Part shown: one piece after another, positions 62,410-64,000 of the stretch | Numbering within the stretch: the stretch's first letter is position 1 | Layout of the letters: each line of letters opens with the position of its first letter | Source: Gracilimonas sediminicola | Lineage (GTDB): Bacteria > Bacteroidota > Rhodothermia > Balneolales > Balneolaceae | Length of the DNA: 64,000 bases | Assembly: GCF_024320785.1 (NCBI RefSeq) | Contig: NZ_JANDBC010000003.1 | Span: 248,001-312,000 of the forward strand | Reading direction: 5' to 3' | Translations under genes and position numbers: made by a program | The notes under the pieces: generated by a model | What the model saw: only the letters and a program-made list of their open reading frames with translations | Told to the model about the DNA's origin: nothing | The model's database searches: none

Positions 62410-62952
62410 CTACTCGATAAGAATACTTTCTACCGGTACATTTTGGGTGAGTTGATCCCGTCCGTTCAGAAATGAAAGCTCGATTATAAAGGAATAGCCT
62501 ACTATTACACCGCCAAGCCGTTCAATCAATTTAGAAGCCGCCGAGGCCGTCCCTCCTGTAGCAATCAGATCATCATGAATGATCACTTTGGCTCCTTCAA
62601 AAATGGCATCCTCATGAATTTCGACCTGATCTTCACCGTATTCCAGGGCGTAGGTTTCCGAAAGAGTTTTGGCCGGAAGCTTTCCGGGTTTGCGAACGGG
62701 CACAAAACCGGCGTTCAAATCCTGGGCAAGATTGGTTCCGAACAAAAAACCTCGGGATTCCAGCCCCACCACATAATCCACCGATTTATGGCGAAATGGC
62801 TGAGCAAGCATATAGGAAGTAAGTTCAAGCGCCCGTTTGTCCTGCAATAGCGTGGTGATATCCTTAAACTGAATTCCTTCTTTGGGAAAATCCGGGATGG
62901 TTCGGATGGTTTCGGATATAAAATCTTTTATGCTTTGCTCTACTTTTTTCAT
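62410..62952 (-). CDS. apt: Adenine phosphoribosyltransferase
   Basis: The 180-residue protein has the PRPP-binding motif VIIHDDLIATGGTASAA and the family start FPKEGIQFKDITTLLQ, both typical of APRT. It converts adenine plus PRPP to AMP in purine salvage. Length is normal. It is followed by a 66-base gap to the lipoprotein gene and is divergent from tadA. Confidence 0.95.
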   Translation of the reverse strand: MKKVEQSIKDFISETIRTIPDFPKEGIQFKDITTLLQDKRALELTSYMLAQPFRHKSVDYVVGLESRGFLFGTNLAQDLNAGFVPVRKPGKLPAKTLSETYALEYGEDQVEIHEDAIFEGAKVIIHDDLIATGGTASAASKLIERLGGVIVGYSFIIELSFLNGRDQLTQNVPVESILIE

Positions 62953-63010
62953 TCAAATAGGATTAAGTTCGCGCCAAGGTAGTTAATTCGAAGGATAGCA
63001 ATCAAGTTTT

Positions 63011-63487
63011 ATGAGTGAAATTGAAGGACAAGTTTGGCAGAAACATCATCGATTTATGGCACGAGCTTTTATGCTGGCCGAACAGGCTTTTGATGAAGGC
63101 GAAGTACCCGTTGGAGCTATCGTTGTTCGGAATGAGCAAATCATTGGGAAAGGCTATAATCAGGTTCAGCGATTAAACGATCCGACAGCACATGCTGAAA
63201 TGATTGCGATCTCAGCCGCCTGCGAAACCATGGATGAGAAATACCTCAGCGAATGCACTTTGTACGTGACCCTTGAGCCCTGCCCTATGTGTGCCGGAGC
63301 GGCGGTATGGAGTAAGCTTGGTGGAATTGTATTTGGCGCAACAGATGCCAAAGCCGGAGGCTGCGGCAGTGTTTTCAATATCTCATCGAATAAAAAACTC
63401 AATCACCAGGCAGAAGTGATACAAGGCGTGATGGAAGCTGAATGCGAGCATCTGATGAAGGCTTTTTTTAAGGACCGGCGTGACTAA
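63011..63487 (+). CDS. tadA: tRNA adenosine deaminase TadA-like
   Basis: The 158-residue protein has the CDA-fold zinc motifs HAEMIAI (His and catalytic Glu) and PCPMCAGA, with EVPVGAIVV upstream. These fit TadA, which converts adenosine-34 to inosine in tRNA-Arg. Guanine deaminase-like paralogues are similar, so the symbol is by likely function. The gap to apt is 58 bases in divergent orientation. Confidence 0.88.
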   Translation: MSEIEGQVWQKHHRFMARAFMLAEQAFDEGEVPVGAIVVRNEQIIGKGYNQVQRLNDPTAHAEMIAISAACETMDEKYLSECTLYVTLEPCPMCAGAAVWSKLGGIVFGATDAKAGGCGSVFNISSNKKLNHQAEVIQGVMEAECEHLMKAFFKDRRD

Positions 63488-63572
63488 TAAAATTCCTGTT
63501 TTTAACTAAAAATTAGTACTATCCGCTGACTAATCAATATCAGGAGAGCCACTTTAACCTAATCAAGTTGAC

Positions 63573-64000
63573 ATGGCTGACGAACAAGAAAAAAACGGAA
63601 TAACTACCTGGTTTTGGGTGGTTGGATGGGGTGCTCTTCTCTGGAATTTACTGGGTGTAATGTCTTACATCATGACGGTAACAATGAGTCCTGAAGTAAT
63701 GGCTGAACTGCCTTCTGCACAACGAGAACTAATGGCTAATACACCGGCTTGGGCTACTGGGGCTTTTGCTTTCGCCGTATTTGGGGGAGCATTAGGCTCA
63801 TTATCCCTCTTACTGAAAAGAAAAGTAGCTCTTCCCCTCTTCATTGTTTCCTTTATCGGAATTGTGGTGCAGCTATATCACTCGTTATTTATGAGTAATT
63901 CCATCGAAGTATATGGACCGGGTGGCGCTGTTATGCCAATCATGGTTTTGTTATTTGGGATAGGCCTGATTTGGATAGCCAGAAATGCAATATCAAAAGG
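63573..64000 (+). CDS. Multi-pass membrane protein (3' end outside window)
   Basis: An ATG at 63573 opens a frame that runs off the window after 142 codons. It encodes a soluble start (ADEQEKNGITT) and four hydrophobic segments (WFWVVGWGALLWNLLGVMSYI, AFAFAVFGGALGSLSLLL, ALPLFIVSFIGIVVQLY, VMPIMVLLFGIGLIWIAR). No family is recognised. It is too incomplete for a firm call. Confidence 0.65.
   Translation, partial: MADEQEKNGITTWFWVVGWGALLWNLLGVMSYIMTVTMSPEVMAELPSAQRELMANTPAWATGAFAFAVFGGALGSLSLLLKRKVALPLFIVSFIGIVVQLYHSLFMSNSIEVYGPGGAVMPIMVLLFGIGLIWIARNAISK

Noticed and set aside
1-64000. tRNA, rRNA genes and CRISPR arrays
   Set aside because: I scanned the gaps by eye and saw no cloverleaf, rRNA stretch or regularly spaced short repeats.

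Overview
This window reads as a chromosomal segment of a marine, heterotrophic member of the Bacteroidota/Balneolota side of the tree, and a Balneola/Gracilimonas-like organism would fit. That placement is inference. It rests on DUF2480 beside a SufBCDS/Nfu/SufA set, a DUF5686 carboxypeptidase-regulatory outer-membrane protein, BamD, several SurA/PpiC folding factors, TANNTTTG-type promoter motifs and dispersed non-coding repeats. Most genes have medium GC. Positions 24,100-29,140 are clearly more AT-rich.

Layout. 1-4010: an acetate kinase / phosphotransacetylase operon interrupted by a lipoprotein with a catalytically dead caspase-like domain and a DMT-type permease. 4578-11159: Fe-S cluster assembly (sufB, sufC, sufD, sufS, nfu, sufA-like, DUF2480) with palindromic repeats between some genes. 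11183-12261: two small toxin-antitoxin-like gene pairs. 12258-16830: an SDR enzyme, type-2 IPP isomerase, polyprenyl synthase, BamD and NadD. 16859-23965: an S66 carboxypeptidase and two large exported proteins.

24277-29140: an array of integron-type cassettes with no integrase in view (a CALIN). Three attC-like sites are well supported: 26081-26202, 27633-27766 and 29018-29140. Two more are degenerate. The cassettes carry a nuclease-fold-like protein, a small orphan gene, a frameshifted gene, a two-gene unit (K+-channel-like protein plus an Rx4H protein), a membrane-anchored XRE regulator and a MazEF pair. This is the most accessory part of the window and the best place to look for an undescribed system.

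29184-38988: assorted metabolism. It includes a 260-280 bp direct duplication that brackets an orphan secreted-protein gene, a rimB-rimK-aspartoacylase operon and a TonB protein. 39051-48667 is mostly on the minus strand: response regulator, peroxiredoxin, NuoI, Der, a metalloprotease/propeller/barrel protein with an in-frame TGA, and a UvrD-like helicase. 49406-50497: a REP-associated tyrosine transposase flanked by two directly repeated palindromic units. 50626-59997: thymidine kinase and nucleoside transporter, three PPIase-type periplasmic folding factors, MoxR and a VWA protein. 59994-64000: phosphohistidine phosphatase, a coiled-coil/lipoprotein pair, apt, tadA and the start of a membrane protein.

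No rRNA, tRNA, CRISPR array or prophage was recognised.
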